Positions 34,401 to 46,759 of a stretch of DNA of 64,000 nt are shown here, in pieces. A model generated the notes under the pieces. That model saw nothing but the letters and a program-made list of their open reading frames with translations. It was not told the DNA's origin and did not search any database. The translations under genes were made by a program, and so were the position numbers. Source of the DNA: Porites lobata (Eukaryota; Cnidaria; Anthozoa; Scleractinia; Poritidae); contig CALNXK010000014.1 in NCBI GenBank assembly GCA_942486035.1, positions 4,460,001 through 4,524,000 of the forward strand. The letters are read 5' to 3'. Numbering within the stretch: the stretch's first letter is position 1; every line of letters begins with the position of its first letter.

Positions 34401-35504
34401 AAATGACCGGCCTGGGAATGTTAATATTCCTACAAAGTTTGGCGCTTGTATCAAAAATCGCACAATTTCCTAGCTAAGCCGCCGGACTATATTCCAGTTA
34501 AATACATGTAAGCCTTCTCAGGTATAAGACCCTCCATTTAAAAGGCCTCTTAAAACCCCTTGCGAAGATGTACGCCTGTATACAGTCTATGGATGGCACT
34601 AGCATGACAAATGACTTCTCCCTGGGTGCACATGCATGATTGCCATCACTACCCGCTAATCTAGACCAATCTAGTGTCCTAGAAATAGTTTCACATAGCA
34701 ACCTGTAACCAAAAGTACTTACAACTCCTTATGCCCCTACGGCCTACAAGGGAAGAGACAGAAGCAGCTGACTGAGATATCTGTGAAAGTCACAAAACTG
34801 TGGACACCAGAAACATTGTAATGTTATTGTGTTGCGAAGAAACAGTCAATAAGCTGGGTGAGAAAACTATGCTGCAAACACCAACGGTAATTTTTTTTTT
34901 CATTAGGACGTAGTGTTAAAAATTTTCTGGGTTTGACAGCAATTATTATTGTAAACTTTCTTCGATCCATGATCGAGGTGCTGATGATGGGGATCTTTTG
35001 TTAGGAGATGATAACTGAAATCTGTCGGAGGACAAACCTTTTATGTACTAGGTAAGATTCCCTTCGGCAAGGTACATGAATTTTGCAGAACACTGAATGG
35101 CTGCCATAAACACTAAACGACCCTGCAGTTTTATGACTAGTGTTAGGAAACTGTATGCCTAAGTTCTGAGTAGATCAAGTTTCAACCAGGGTCGTTATAC
35201 AAAGCAAACTGAACTGGAATATGATTTACTCAGTTTTCTAACCCTAATCAACAACAACTTTTGAACAACAACATGAACTTTCAGTTCAGACTGGTCTGCA
35301 AGTAGCATTTACTAATATGGGCGGAACATGCAGTCACACCAAAACATTACAATGAGAATAGTTAATGTTAATTAAATTTACAAAAGGAGACTTACACTAT
35401 ATTTTACACAAATTTGGTTGGTTTACATAATTTAAGATACTATTACAAGTTAGTTCAGTTTTACTGTTAAAGTAAGTTTAGATGAAGCAACTTAAGTTCT
35501 ATTT
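31466..35504. other. Non-coding stretch of about 4 kb
   Basis: No gene is supported. 32160-32300 carries CCCCCCT/TATAAGCCC fragments like the MITE at 38354. CAAGATGGCCGCC (about 32892) is a YY1-type motif in ATG context, but opens only 23 codons. Confidence 0.45.
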
Positions 35505-36110
35505 GTATGTTTTTATAGCAGAGGTAATTTGGGAAATATCAAAGCAGTCATCATGTTTCTTTAGAATATCAACAAGGAAAGAGTGGAGTTTCTTTTTGAA
35601 GTGACTTTTTGGGAACTCTCTTAATGATGTTGGTATCTCATTCCAAATTTTAGCTCCTACTCTTGGAAAAGTTCCTTGTTGGATATCTAGCCTAGATTTC
35701 TTAATATAGAAGTTATTTGATGAGGAAGACCGATTGTTATTAGAATGAATTTTCTGGTAGTATCACTGAATATATTTAAAATGTCACTGGGCATACATCT
35801 GCGCCCTTCAATTTCTTATATCGTTTATTAAACAACAGACGGATTTGTAGTAGACAAAATTTAGTGGTAGAATATCAGCATCAGCAAAAGAGGTTTTAGC
35901 ATATTCAACTCTGTTTAAAGACAAAATAAATCTAAGTGCTCGTTTTTGAAGGAACGATTAAACTTTTGTCAGGTAGGATTTACTCGCAAGTCTCCATGCG
36001 GCTAATCCATAAGAATGATAGGGCAACTGTAAGGATTGATAGATGTGCAGTAGAGTATTTGGTAGCACAAACTGTCTACGTTTAATTCGCAATAATACCA
36101 ACTGATCTAA
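35505..36110 (-). pseudogene. LINE reverse transcriptase, C-terminal remnant
   Basis: Minus-strand reading with several stops gives LLHIYQSLQLPYHSYGLAAW, then RALRFILSLNR, then RLDIQQGTFPRVGAKIWNEI and LREFPKSHFKKKLHSFL. This is the thumb and C-terminal part of a non-LTR retrotransposon RT. Endonuclease and catalytic RT motifs are absent, so it is a 5'-truncated dead copy. It is a different family from the other two LINEs here. Confidence 0.75.
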
Positions 36111-37067
36111 TTAATCACAAAACGTTACAGTCATTCTGCTTCCAGGTGCCCTTAAAGTGATGGACAAAAGTGTTTAAATCCTGTACAAAGTTGCCATGGA
36201 AGCCCATTGGAAGTTTAATAAACTTTCTCAAATATCTATCACCCCAGTATTAAGCTATCACTCTCATAGACAAACTTGTACACTATAATCTGTTCACGTT
36301 GTCCTTCACTGAGCAGCATTATTCAAATGAAGTTATAATTCTAATGAGGCCTTAAACTTCTGTTTTTTAAAAAAAAACACCTCAAAAGAAAAATAAACAT
36401 AGGAATGAACACAACTTAAGGTCAAGTAAAATGAACAAATATTTACTCTCTCCTAATAACCACTTTAAAAACACAAGATTTGCAGGACATGGGAAAATAT
36501 GCATTTTTTATAGTCACTGACTTTTTCCCACATTATTTCTATCTCTGCGATCTTCCTTTTCCAATAACAGTTTTTGCCAAAGAGGAACTCACATAAACCA
36601 GACAAACATCTGCAGATTAATTGTCTCAGTTATGCAAACCAACAGTATTATAAGCTAGTTTCTACATGTAATGTCTTCTCCCTCTAACTCTTAAATTATC
36701 AGTGAATCTAAGTTGAGCAAAGTCAACTGATCAGTGTTGACTATAATTTTCAAAGCATCCAAAGGAAGCCACTCTCTAGGAAGAGCTTAGGAAGTAAAAT
36801 TTTTCCCACAGTGAGCCCGTGAGGGTCAAAAAGCCATTAAGAGCATGCGCAGTGATATTTATAACTTCTGCAAACGGACATCAGAAATTTCCTGACATCC
36901 ACTCGCAGTGATGGCTGCTTTCAGAGCCCCTCATTTCAAGATTACATGACCAAACGAAATGACAGGCTCTAGGAAAGAGAATGACAGGTGCTTGATTATC
37001 CTAGTTTTCCAGGAAACCCACAATGGATAACTAGTGATGACAAACGATGAACAATAACAAGGGCCCC
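36111..37067. other. Non-coding stretch
   Basis: A+T-rich DNA without a recognisable feature. It may include the eroded 5' side of the LINE remnant just left of it. Confidence 0.5.
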
Positions 37068-38977
37068 ATTGTCCTTAAGCTGGCTCAATACAGTTTTTCA
37101 GGGTCAATACCTCCCAAGTTTGACCATAAACTATGCTGCCATAAACAAAGATTTGGAACAATTGCCACCACAGTTGTATTAGATAAAGATGAAAATTAAT
37201 GATTAGGGTTACAACGACATCAGAGTTGTCATAGCAACCAAATGATGCTACTACCCATTTTACTTACAGCAGTATATCTTATCACTGGGAACTGTTCTTC
37301 CAAAATCATTTATGGGAGCTTTTTCCTCGAATAGCGGCCTCGATGTTCATGAAGTTTAACTGCCATCTGAGCATTATCGAGTTATTTTGGGATGAAGTTT
37401 TTATGGTTAGAAACAGCAAAAAATGGACAAAGTTGATGTTTGGCCGTTATTTGGGGAAAATGAGGCGCTTTTGACATGCAATAATTATGTCACCTCATAG
37501 TAGTTTCAATCTCCAGCCGATTGCTAGAAAGAAGGGTTTGATTAGTATGCATCGAAGTGCTCTTGTTAGCGGTTTTGTAAACATTTTAGTCTTCTTTAAC
37601 AAATTAGCGAATAATGTTTAAACCGCCTTATAAATTTTTCAGAAATGTAATATTCTTGAGATATAACCTTCCTTTTATAGGACCTTTTAGTTTCAAGATT
37701 ATTGATATTGTAAGGCAGTAAAATGAGGGCTACAGTTCATTAATATTTTATCCGAAGTTTCGTCATTACAAGTAAAAGCCTCTCTTTATTCAAAGTATTG
37801 TCTCCAAGTTTCATTTTCATGTGAACGGCAGTAACTAACAATGCATTTGAAATATGCAAAAATGCTAGCTATTGCCGTGCACGAAATTATGAAACTTGGA
37901 GACAATAACCTGAATAATGAGAGGCTCTCACTTGTAAACACAAAATTTGTGACAAAATAGTAGCAAATTGTAGCCCTTTTTTTCCTGTCTTACAATATAT
38001 CAATATAATCTTGAAACTAAAAGGTAACACAAAAGGAGGGTTTATCTCAAGAATTTTTTTTTTGTAATCTTTCAAGCGGTTTAAAAATTATTCGCCAATT
38101 TGTTAAAGTAGACCAAAATGTTTACAAATCGCTCACAAGAGCGGCTCGATACATACTAATCAAATCCTTCTTTCTAGCAATCGGCTGGAGCTATCTCCTT
38201 GATCTTTCACACACGTTTTTAATACGACTGAAACTACCAGTACTATTAGGTGAAATTGCATGTCAAAGCTCTTCGTTTTCCACAGATAACAGCCGAACAT
38301 CAAGATTGTCCATTTTTTACCGTATTTCTAACCATAAAAACTTTATTCCAAACTACCGTAAAATTCCGAAAATAAGCCCTGGGGCTTATATTTTTCAAAG
38401 GCCCTTTTTGAGGGGCTTATTTTTGGCGGGGCTTATCTATGGAGGGAATTTTGCGTTTCAAAATCAGTTGGGTAGCCTTGTACCGTTTTTGCTTTGTTTT
38501 ACTTTGTATTTGAGGGCAATTTCCAAGTACAAGCCCCCCGGGGGGCTTATATTTGGAGGGGCGATTTAACGGAGGGTTTTTTGTGTTACGAGTTTGGGGA
38601 GCTTATATTTGGAGGGGCTTATACATGGAGGGGCTTATTTTCGGAATTTTACGGTATCTCGATAACGCTCTTACAAATTTCGCTTAAACTTCACGAACAT
38701 CGAGGCCGCTATTGGAGGAAAAAGCCCCCGTAAACGATTTTAGAAGAACAGATCCCAGTGCCGAGAAATACTGCTGCAAGTAAAAAAGGTAATAGCGTCA
38801 TTTTGTCGCTATGACAACTCCGATGTCATTGCAACCTTGATCATAACAAATTTTCATCTTCATCTGATGCAACTGTGGCGGCAATTTTTCCAAATCTTTG
38901 TTTATGGCGACGTAGTTTATGCTCAAACTTGGGAGGTATTGACCCTGAAAAACTGTATCGAGCCACCTTAACGCCAA
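37068..38977. mobile_element. 1.9-kb foldback (long inverted repeat) element
   Basis: The ends ATTGTCCTTAAGCTGGCTC (37068) and GAGCCACCTTAACGCCAAT (to 38977) are inverted. Inversion then continues all the way to the centre near 37845. Landmarks in both arms are TTTTTCAGGGTCAATACCTC, CATCGAGGCCGCTATT, AGCCGATTGCTAGAAAG and ATTGTCTCCAAGTTTCAT. Each arm is about 780 bp, with a loop of only a few tens of bases. The right arm is lengthened by a 303-bp MITE at 38354-38656. No open frame of note. If transcribed it would make a long double-stranded RNA. Confidence 0.9.
38354..38656. mobile_element. 303-bp TA-flanked MITE inside the foldback arm
   Basis: TACCGTAAAATTCCGAAAA at the left and TTTTCGGAATTTTACGGTA at the right are perfect inverted ends that include a TA duplication, pointing to a Tc1/mariner-type mobiliser. 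The interior repeats GGGGCTTAT units. It has no counterpart in the left arm of the foldback, which shows that it arrived later. Confidence 0.85.
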
Positions 38978-39456
38978 TAAAGAGAGGCAATAATAATGAT
39001 AAGTAATATTCCTCGTTAAGGCATAAAATGATGAAAATGAATGAAAAAAGCATCATGACCCCTTCCCCCCATTGTCTTTGGGTCACAGAGAGAAAAAAGT
39101 GCATTCCAAAAATAATATTCAGTCAATATTCTCATTCTAAATACCCACTCAATACCCATTTAAGTCCTACTAATGGCATGCAATTTACAGACCCCATACA
39201 GCTCTTTATGGAACGTGTGCTTTTTATGATCCGTAACGATCAACATCAACAAACTGTCTACACTGTATACCCTCTCTTGCCATGAAAATTAATATTCTAA
39301 GTCCCTCTACTAAGATTTACTTTACAGACCGTATAGACCTCTTTACAGACCATTATATGCATGCTTTGGCATCTGTGCGAATCATGAACAGTGAGGCAAA
39401 CTGTGTACAACCTCTCTTGCCATGAAAATATTGTAAGTCCCACTGATGCTCTTCTC
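38978..39456. repeat. Non-coding, with a diverged direct duplication
   Basis: CCTCTCTTGCCATGAAAAT occurs at 39270 and again at 39410, each after an AAACTGT motif and before GTCCC. This suggests a roughly 140-bp direct duplication. No gene seen. Confidence 0.5.
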
Positions 39457-39483
39457 GAAGTCATATAATTGTTATATGACTTC
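39457..39483. repeat. 27-bp hairpin at the start of LINE similarity
   Basis: GAAGTCATATAA and TTATATGACTTC are perfect inverted copies separated by three bases. LINE endonuclease coding begins immediately to the right. Confidence 0.7.
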
Positions 39484-39489
39484 ACAAAG

Positions 39490-39790
39490 ACCTTTGTCTC
39501 TAAAGAATTATTTATTAAACGGTCTAAGCTTTCCTGTAAAAACTCATCAGCAAACATAGATTTTCCTAACTACAAATTTTACAGTACTGATTCTAAAACA
39601 ATGGCTGGAGGTGTTGGTATTTACATCTCATCCTCCCTAAATGCAATTCATAGGTCAGATTTAAGCTTTAATTCTGGATGAAATCTGCTGGATTGAAATC
39701 TTACAGGAACACAAACCTAGCATAGTTGTGGGATGTATATACAGGCATCCCTCATCCAACCTTGATAATTTTTTATCTCAACTAGAAAAC
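39490..39790 (+). pseudogene. LINE endonuclease, N-terminal part
   Basis: Reads NIDFPNYKFYSTDSKTM, then GGVGIYISSSLNAI and, after in-frame stops, SIVVGCIYRHPSSNLDNFL. These are typical core strands of the APE-type endonuclease of non-LTR elements, which nicks target DNA. The upstream start of the ORF is not preserved. Confidence 0.75.
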
Positions 39791-39971
39791 CTCGTCTGAG
39801 TCCCTAAAACCAATCCAAGCATCAAGTCTTTATCCTAGGGGACATGCATGAATATCGACTTTCTAAAAGTAGGTACACATTCCAAAACTGAAGACTACCT
39901 TGATATGCTAGTAGTAACCTCATAACAAAACCTACATGTGCTAGGATCACAAGCCATGTACCGCAACTCTT

Positions 39972-40407
39972 ACTGATCATATTTACACAAATGCCTCTAC
40001 TGACCAAATCATACCTGGTATTGTAACCACGGACATATCAGACCACCTTCCCACCTTCTGTTTCATTAGAAGACAGATAGCAAGGCTGAAACCAAAGAGA
40101 TTCTTCAGGGACTATTCAACTTTTGACTCTGAGACCTATCTGAATCACATAAAGTCAGCTGACTGGAGTAGCATTGTTAATGACCCAACCGACAGCCACA
40201 CTAAAGCCAGCAGCTTTGTCGAAAAACTTAAAGGCATAGCCAATAAACATGCACCAATTAAACGCATACCCCGCAGCGGTCTAAAACAAAAGATTCACAA
40301 ACCCTGGATAACAGATACCTTATTAAATTCTATAAGAAACAAGCAGAAAATGTATCACGCGCACTTTCTTTCTAAAGATCTAGACAAGGTAGCTTACTAT
40401 AATTATT
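39972..40407 (+). pseudogene. LINE endonuclease C-terminal part and linker
   Basis: A continuous frame without ATG. It starts TDHIYTNASTDQIIPG and holds the catalytic TTDISDHLPTF (SDH motif of APE endonucleases). A linker follows (KPKRFFRDYSTFDSETYL ... KPWITDTLLNSIRNKQK) that leads toward the RT. It ends at a stop at 40405. The frame after it is broken. Confidence 0.8.
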
Positions 40408-40780
40408 AAATACTCAAATACTCTGAATAACCTCAAATGGACCTGTAAAGTCATCCTACTATAAGCAGCAATTTGAACTAAATAAGAACCTAAAAAATAT
40501 ATGGAAGTTAATTGGCACCATTATAAACAGGAAACCTAAAGGGCACACTGTACCAGCAAAGCTATACACTACAATGGAAAAACCTACACCGACAAACATG
40601 ACATTGTCAATCAGTTCAATGAGTACTTTATAAATATTGGTCCAAATTTGGCATCTACAATTCACTCGAGTATAAAACCTGATGCTTTCCTCCCAGCAAC
40701 TCATAGTTCTAGTTGTTTTCTTTCCCCGGTGGATTCAGTGCAAGTTGAGTTAGCACTATCTGGCCGTGATAGGCACAACC

Positions 40781-42972
40781 CTTGCGAAATAACTTTTGGA
40801 ATTCCTAAGAATTCCTAGGATTATCCTAGGAATTCCTAGGAAAAAAATCCTAGGAATTCCTAGGAATCGAAGGTGTGAATTTTCACGGTAAATTCGGACT
40901 TAATTGGAATTCCTAGGAATTCCTAGGAATTCCCAGTTTAAAAAGTTCTGGTTCTAAATTCCTAGAAATTGCCGGAAATTCCAAATGGAAATGAAACTAG
41001 ACTTGGAATTCCTAGGAATTCCAACCTAAAAGATTTTAAAGCACAAAAAATTCTTAGAAATTCCCAGAAATTCCTAGTAATTCCTAGGAATTCTTAGGAA
41101 TTCCTAGGAATTCTAGGAATTTACAGGTTTAACATCATGTCATCAATCAACATCCAATGCCAGGATATTAAAGTATACGCAAATTTAATGATTAATTACC
41201 AACTGGAGAAAACATGGAAATTGCATTTAAACAAGTTTATGATAATAGTGTTCAAATCACATCTTATGGTACATGTTTTGTTTTTTAAAAAATTGAATAA
41301 AACAATTACAGTCCTGAGATATAAATTGCTCTTGAGTCATTATTGAAAAATTGTGGGACACATTTGTAACTGGAATAATACTGCAAAAGAGTCTTGATTG
41401 AATTAATTTTACAGCGGGACCATATATGTAAAAAAAGAAAAAGTCAGGCCAACTTGCTTGCAGCAAGCTTATCTGCTAAGCCCTTGTTAAGCCGCTCTTT
41501 TAATTCAGGTCTCAAACTGAGAACAAAATAATGAACTGGAAACTAAAATACTTGTAGTACATGGCGTTTAAACATACTTGTTCATGGCTACAGTAGAACC
41601 CCAGCTGTCCACTCGAACTCTAAAGGGAAACGAAAAATAGTTCGATTTTAAGTGGGGAATTCGAGTTATTGGGGTAAATTTCAGTGAAATCTTGATCAAG
41701 AGAAAGCAAATTTAGTTCGACTTAGCTGGGAATTCGAGTTATCCGAGTTCGAGTTATCGAGGTTCTACTGTGTTAAATCCGCCAGAATCTGATCGAGTAT
41801 TAGCTTATTCACGTAGAATTCCATCAACCATTTGCAACAACGACTACAGTTATGTCTCCAGTAAACAAAAAGGAACCAATAAACGGTTTTCCATGCCATC
41901 TTGAAGTTTCGTGTTCATAGATCGGAACGATCTATAATTTCACTTTGATCTCCAGCTTCATTTGAGTACGTGGTCATTACGAAGCAGGAACGTACCTTTA
42001 CCTTTCACAATTCAGCTGACTTATCGTTCTCGGACATGACTGGAAGCACGTTTCATGTGTCAACAACAAAATAAATGAACAATCCGCGTTTAAAATAACG
42101 TCAATTTCGGATGCAAAATACTTGTGCTCTTGCTAATGAAAGTCCGCGTGAATTTGAACTCGCCAAACGGAACTTCATTTCACACTTTTCCATTGGTTTA
42201 AAAGGCGCACGTGATGACGCAATTCACTTAGTGGGGAGACTGGTAACCAGTATAGCTCAAACATGGCGGATGATTTTGCTCGATGATGAGCAAGTTGAAA
42301 AAAGCGGTCGTTTCAGAGCTAAATAAAATATTCCAACGCTTTTGAGGTATAAGCAGCGAGAGGAAAATTTCGTATTGTTTTTTCAAGAAGCGATGACCTT
42401 TTATTAGGCAAAGCTGCGATGAAAAACGTGTTGTGGACATGTTTGGAAAGCTCAGGTACGAGAAGTGGCACTTTGAATAAGCTTTCAGTATCGTGCTTAT
42501 TGTTGATAATTTTTTTTTAAAGATTTAAGTCGCAATAAATGTTGTATATAGATGCTGGTTAACGTCAAGAAATCCTTGCTGTTATAGGCAATTAAAGAAA
42601 TGATTATTAAAATTTTTTACGCTTTTTATTACCTTTGAACACTTATCGTTTTTCCTAAAAATTAAGCCAGTGTTTCCAAGTTAACAATGACTTGGAATTA
42701 TTGAGAATTCCTAGGAATTCCCACGAATTCTCACTGGTGTTTTAGCAATTCCCAATAATTCCCATAAGTTCCAAAGACAGTTTCCTTCAAACTTGGAATT
42801 ATTGGGAATTCCTAGGAATTCCCAAAAATTCCCACTGGTGTTTTAACCCATTCCCAAGTATTCCCAAATATTCCAAGGTTTTTTATCTTTGCTCATTTGC
42901 ATGTCTTGGAATAAATTGGAATTCCTAGGAATTCCTAGGAATTCCCAGAACTCTGGGAATTCATTTCACAAG
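40781..42972. mobile_element. 2.2-kb non-autonomous element with CCTAGGAATTCC subterminal arrays
   Basis: The tips CTTGCGAAAT (40781) and ATTTCACAAG (to 42972) are inverted with one mismatch. Inside each end lies an array of palindromic GGAATTCCTAGGAATTCC units (40797-41125 and 42690-42965). It interrupts the LINE between its endonuclease and RT. No transposase is seen. A CC dinucleotide next to each tip may be target-derived, but the duplication is unclear. Confidence 0.7.
41591..41770. mobile_element. 180-bp pogo/Tigger-like MITE
   Basis: Begins CAGTAGAACCCC and ends GGTTCTACTG, with repeated ATTCGAGTTAT inside. These ends are typical of pogo/Tigger-class short derivatives. The flanks are TA and TG, near the expected TA duplication. 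It is nested in the 40781-42972 element, itself nested in a LINE. Confidence 0.75.
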
Positions 42973-43018
42973 CCACTATAGATATCCCTAACTATCTAGT
43001 CAAGATTGCCATGCAGCA

Positions 43019-44430
43019 ATCTGCTTTCAACTCCCCTCACAAACTTACTTTTTTAATAATGAATCAATTAAATCAGGTATTGTCCCGGACATTTTCAAGA
43101 TCTCAAAGGTTACCCCAGTCTTTAAGACTGGTGCAGTGACAGACCCTGGCAATTACCGTCCCATCACTTTCCGCTCTCCGTTTGTTAAAATCCTTGAAAG
43201 ACAAGTGTACAATAAGCTAAGTCATTTCCTAGAAAAGGAAAACATTCTTTTTAAAAACCAGTTTGGCTTCAGGAAAAATTATTCTGCTGAGCAAGCAATT
43301 CTTGAACTCACAATGAAGCTATATGCAGTACTTTTCTTGACCTATCTAAAGCCTTTGATACTGTCAACCATCAGATCCTACTACGGAAATTATACAGATA
43401 CGGGATCTGTGGTGTCCCTCTGCAGTGGTTTAAAAGCTCTCTTGAAAGCAGAACACAGTATGTTGAATTATTTGAAAATGCTAAATCAAACCCACTTTCT
43501 ATCCAATGTGGTGTACCACAAGGGTCTACCCTTGGCCCACTTCTGTTTTTGATATATATCAATGACATGGCCAATTGTTTAGAAAAGGCAAATATTAAAA
43601 CATTTGCTGATGACACCACTCTCTTCTACTCTTCCAATTCTCTACAGGACTTTGAAAGAACTATAAATGAGGAATTCAACCATCTTCTTAGCTGTTGCTC
43701 AGCTAATAAACTTTCTGTAAACTTTAAGAAAACCCACCATATGACAATCTCCTTCCCCCAAAAAGCCAATAAACTTAAGCTTAATTTACGCAATATTGAA
43801 GAAAAGAACTACATCAAATACCTAGGTATCTACATTGACAAAAATCTAAATTGGGCTCCCCACATTCAGCACATAAACAGCAAAATATCTAAAAACTTGG
43901 GAATCCTTTTCAGATTACACCATTTCTTAACTTTAAACACCCTCAAACAAATATATTACTCACTTATCTACCCAACCTTCATTATGGAATTGTGAGTTGA
44001 GGAAACACATACCCAAGTAGATTAACTAAAGTTCAAACAAAACAAAATAAATGTATTTGCTGCATATTTTTTAGCCATAATAGCGAAAGTAGTGCACCCT
44101 ACCTCAAACTTCTAGATATACTTAACATAGATAGCATTTTTAAACTCAAAATCTCCTTGCTAGCTCACAAAATCTCACAAAATGAAGCCAATATCCCTGA
44201 AGTGTTTCAAAACTACCTCGTAAAGGTGTCTGATATTCACTCACACAATACCAGATATGCCTCAGATCTTCACTTTCATGTACCATGTGTAAGGTCAAAT
44301 TATGGTAAACACACATTTAAGTTTGCTATAACAAAAACTTGGGAAGAGATTCCTCCTAAGATAGAAACACTTAGCTACCATAAGTTCAAAAAAGAATATA
44401 AGCGAATTCTAGTTATCTCTCAAAGGTAAC
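43019..44430 (+). pseudogene. LINE reverse transcriptase
   Basis: RT landmarks in order: KVTPVFKTGAVTDPGNYRPI, NQFGFRKNYSAEQAI, a frameshift near 43325, then DLSKAFDTVNHQILL (motif A, first Asp), GVPQGSTLGPLLFLIYIND and FADDTTLFY (catalytic ADD). The thumb follows (IKYLGIYIDKNLNW). The frame breaks again near 43995, after which the C-terminal region (HNTRYASDLHFHV) continues. Dead copy. Confidence 0.88.
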
Positions 44431-44718
44431 AATAAAAATTATTGTAATATGACTGTCTCACATAACCTGACTGCTGGTATAATCGTCCATAGTTGCCATG
44501 GCACCAAGCGCACATTTATTATGTATTTACAATCTTAATATAGCGGTGGCTAGCTCGAAAGCTAAGCTCCTCTGACCACCATACACTTCTACCCAAGCCA
44601 TTAACTTTCTTTTTTTTTTCCTTCTTTTTCTCCTTTATTAGTGTATTCCTACCTTACTATCTATAACGTAAATATTTTATAAAGTGCATGAATAATAAAA
44701 TTGAATTGAATTGAATTG

Positions 44719-46326
44719 AACTGTAAATTCTCTTGATTCTATAGGGAGTTTTTTGTTATTTTTTGTTATGCATAGATGGCTTGTACAACGAGACATTTTC
44801 ATGATCGTTGTTGCAGTGTTCAACTACATAACCTTAACAAGCTGGAGAGTGCATGAACTAGTTAATAATAAGCTTAAATAATAAGCTTATTATTTGACAA
44901 AATACGACAAAATTCTGCTGCGGAGACAAAGATTTTCACAAAAATTCTCCAGTACACACGAAGCGATTTGTCGCTGCGACGTGTCGCCTCACCTCGTTGC
45001 TGCAACTAGTCGCCCGACCTGTACACACCGAGTGATCTGTCGCCGCGACGCGTTACAACAACTTGTCGCCTAGTGTGTACCGACTTTCATAGTTGTAAGC
45101 AACGTACCCTTATTGATCCTCCTGCTTTTTTTTTGGCAAGAATGAAGTACTGGTCCGCCGAGGGGTACTGATGAACTTCTACTGACCCAGATCCAAGGCT
45201 CTCCTTATTCCACGACGCATTTCCAAACACCTCAGTAATCCTTCCACCAAGTTCTTCCATTTTGTCGCTTCCTGGTATCCGGGTCTTCTCACTACGGGGA
45301 CAGAGCTTTGGAGACTAGTTTCCCACAGGCAACCCAGACCATGTGAGGAATGGTGATTTATGCAGATCGTGGAGGATCTTACCTTCTGCACTAACCTATA
45401 CTAGAAATACGTGTATCGCAGAACCTCGCGAAGCTCGGGGGGGGGAGCCCATAAGGGGTGAGAGGACAGGAGACAAAAAAGTAAATCATGTAACTGGGGA
45501 GGGTGGATCTAATATTGGAAGCTGAGATGTACTTAATCTCCTGTGGAGTAAATTTGAACCTAGTGCTCTGGCTTTAAAAAGGATCTTCTGAGATTTAAAT
45601 AGGGTTGATGTTGTTAGCGAATGCTGCATAGGTCCCATCCCCACTCCATTTGACCCTCCTACAGTTGTGTAATTATGGTCAAAAGGAAATGGGGGTGATA
45701 GTGGATAACTGCCGGCTAATATTCAGTTGTATTTGCTTAATAAAAGCTCACCCTTAAGTGCAATAATTATTTGTGAAATGTGTCAGTAGAAGTGAGTGGA
45801 TGGCAATTCCGGGAGATAATGCTGCTAATTGGAGAAAAAAATTATTGTTCGGCGAACTACAGCTATAAAAGGGTTTGCACTTTTTTTGGTACATAATCAC
45901 ACTTGACAACTATTGTTTGTAAACAGTAAAGTGCAAACATAATCACTGAAATAGAAAATTACAAGTAGCAATGTCATTAAGGATGCAGTTCATGAGAATT
46001 ACTAAAGTGATCATGATTTATGATTATTGTATGTGTTGGCATTCACCTTAAAGAACTGAAACCATGTAAAAAGTACCAATTTTTTACCAGCTACGCAAGT
46101 GTTCATAGTTATTCCTGTACATGCATAAGAAACAAATCCCTATGCAAGAGTGAATTTGTATGGAATGTCCACAAACAAGTTATGTTGAAGGTGATCAGTT
46201 TCTCCATTGGTCTCAATTCTAAACATGCATGAGCTTGTTGAGACAGTGCCAGAGCCATAGATTTATAATTTCCCAGACTGAGACGAGGCAAATGAACACT
46301 TTCCCTCTATTACATGCATTTATCGT
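44719..46326. other. Non-coding stretch between the LINE and the BEL element
   Basis: No gene is supported. Short direct repeats of GTACACAC...TGTCGCYGCGAC lie at 44971-45085. The rest includes a G-run at 45438 and A+T-rich DNA. Confidence 0.5.
44969..45085. repeat. Direct repeats of GTACACAC/GTCGCTGCGAC
   Basis: Two to three units of about 50 bp (GTACACACGAAGCGATTTGT; GTACACACCGAGTGATCTGT), each with GTCGCYGCGACG-type palindromes. They could be part of a MITE. Boundaries are not clear. Confidence 0.45.
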
Positions 46327-46655
46327 TGTAACAGCCGTCAATTTGATGTCAATTCCACGTTTTATTCGATCCGATCAACTACGCTCAGCACACCGTTCGA
46401 ATAAAATACCGTACAAGAAATCCTTACAAACAAGCAAGTGTCTCTATCCGAAACCTTGAAAACTGCTGAAATATCCGTAATGCTTCCGTAATGTTCTATT
46501 CCTTCGATGTGAGTCTAGTTAAACGATCCTTATCCGAGAAATAAAGGCGAAAATAACAAGCGATAAAGCACATGTATGCCGAGGTTTGACCTAGTGTCGA
46601 ATGACAACACCTCGGCGCAGACTAGGCCTAGTGCACAGGACACCTAGCATTTACA
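46327..46655 (-). repeat. 3' LTR of the BEL/Pao element
   Basis: 329 bp. On the minus strand it starts TGTAAATGCTAGGTG and ends GGCTGTTACA. It pairs with 53123-53451. Three of the differences (about 46331, 46343 and 46351) lie close together at one end, and all are A or T here versus G or C in the partner. Confidence 0.95.
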
Positions 46656-46759
46656 TGGCTCCCCTAAAATGCTTGTCATTTTAACCAAAACAAATCTTAC
46701 TCTAACTCGTTTAGAATACTAGAATTGCCAAGCGTTCTAGATATCCTGTTTCTGTAACA

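Larger units (their letters stand above)
39490..44718 (+). mobile_element. CR1/L2-like LINE, split by a 2.2-kb insertion
   Basis: Endonuclease coding (39490-40740) and RT coding (43019-44430) are on the same strand in the right order. They are separated by the element at 40781-42972. The 3' end carries a tandem TTGAA tail at about 44700-44718, as in several CR1-like LINEs. Many stops and frameshifts make it inactive. A truncated relative lies at 26092-26430. Clade assignment within the jockey/CR1 group is tentative. Confidence 0.8.
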
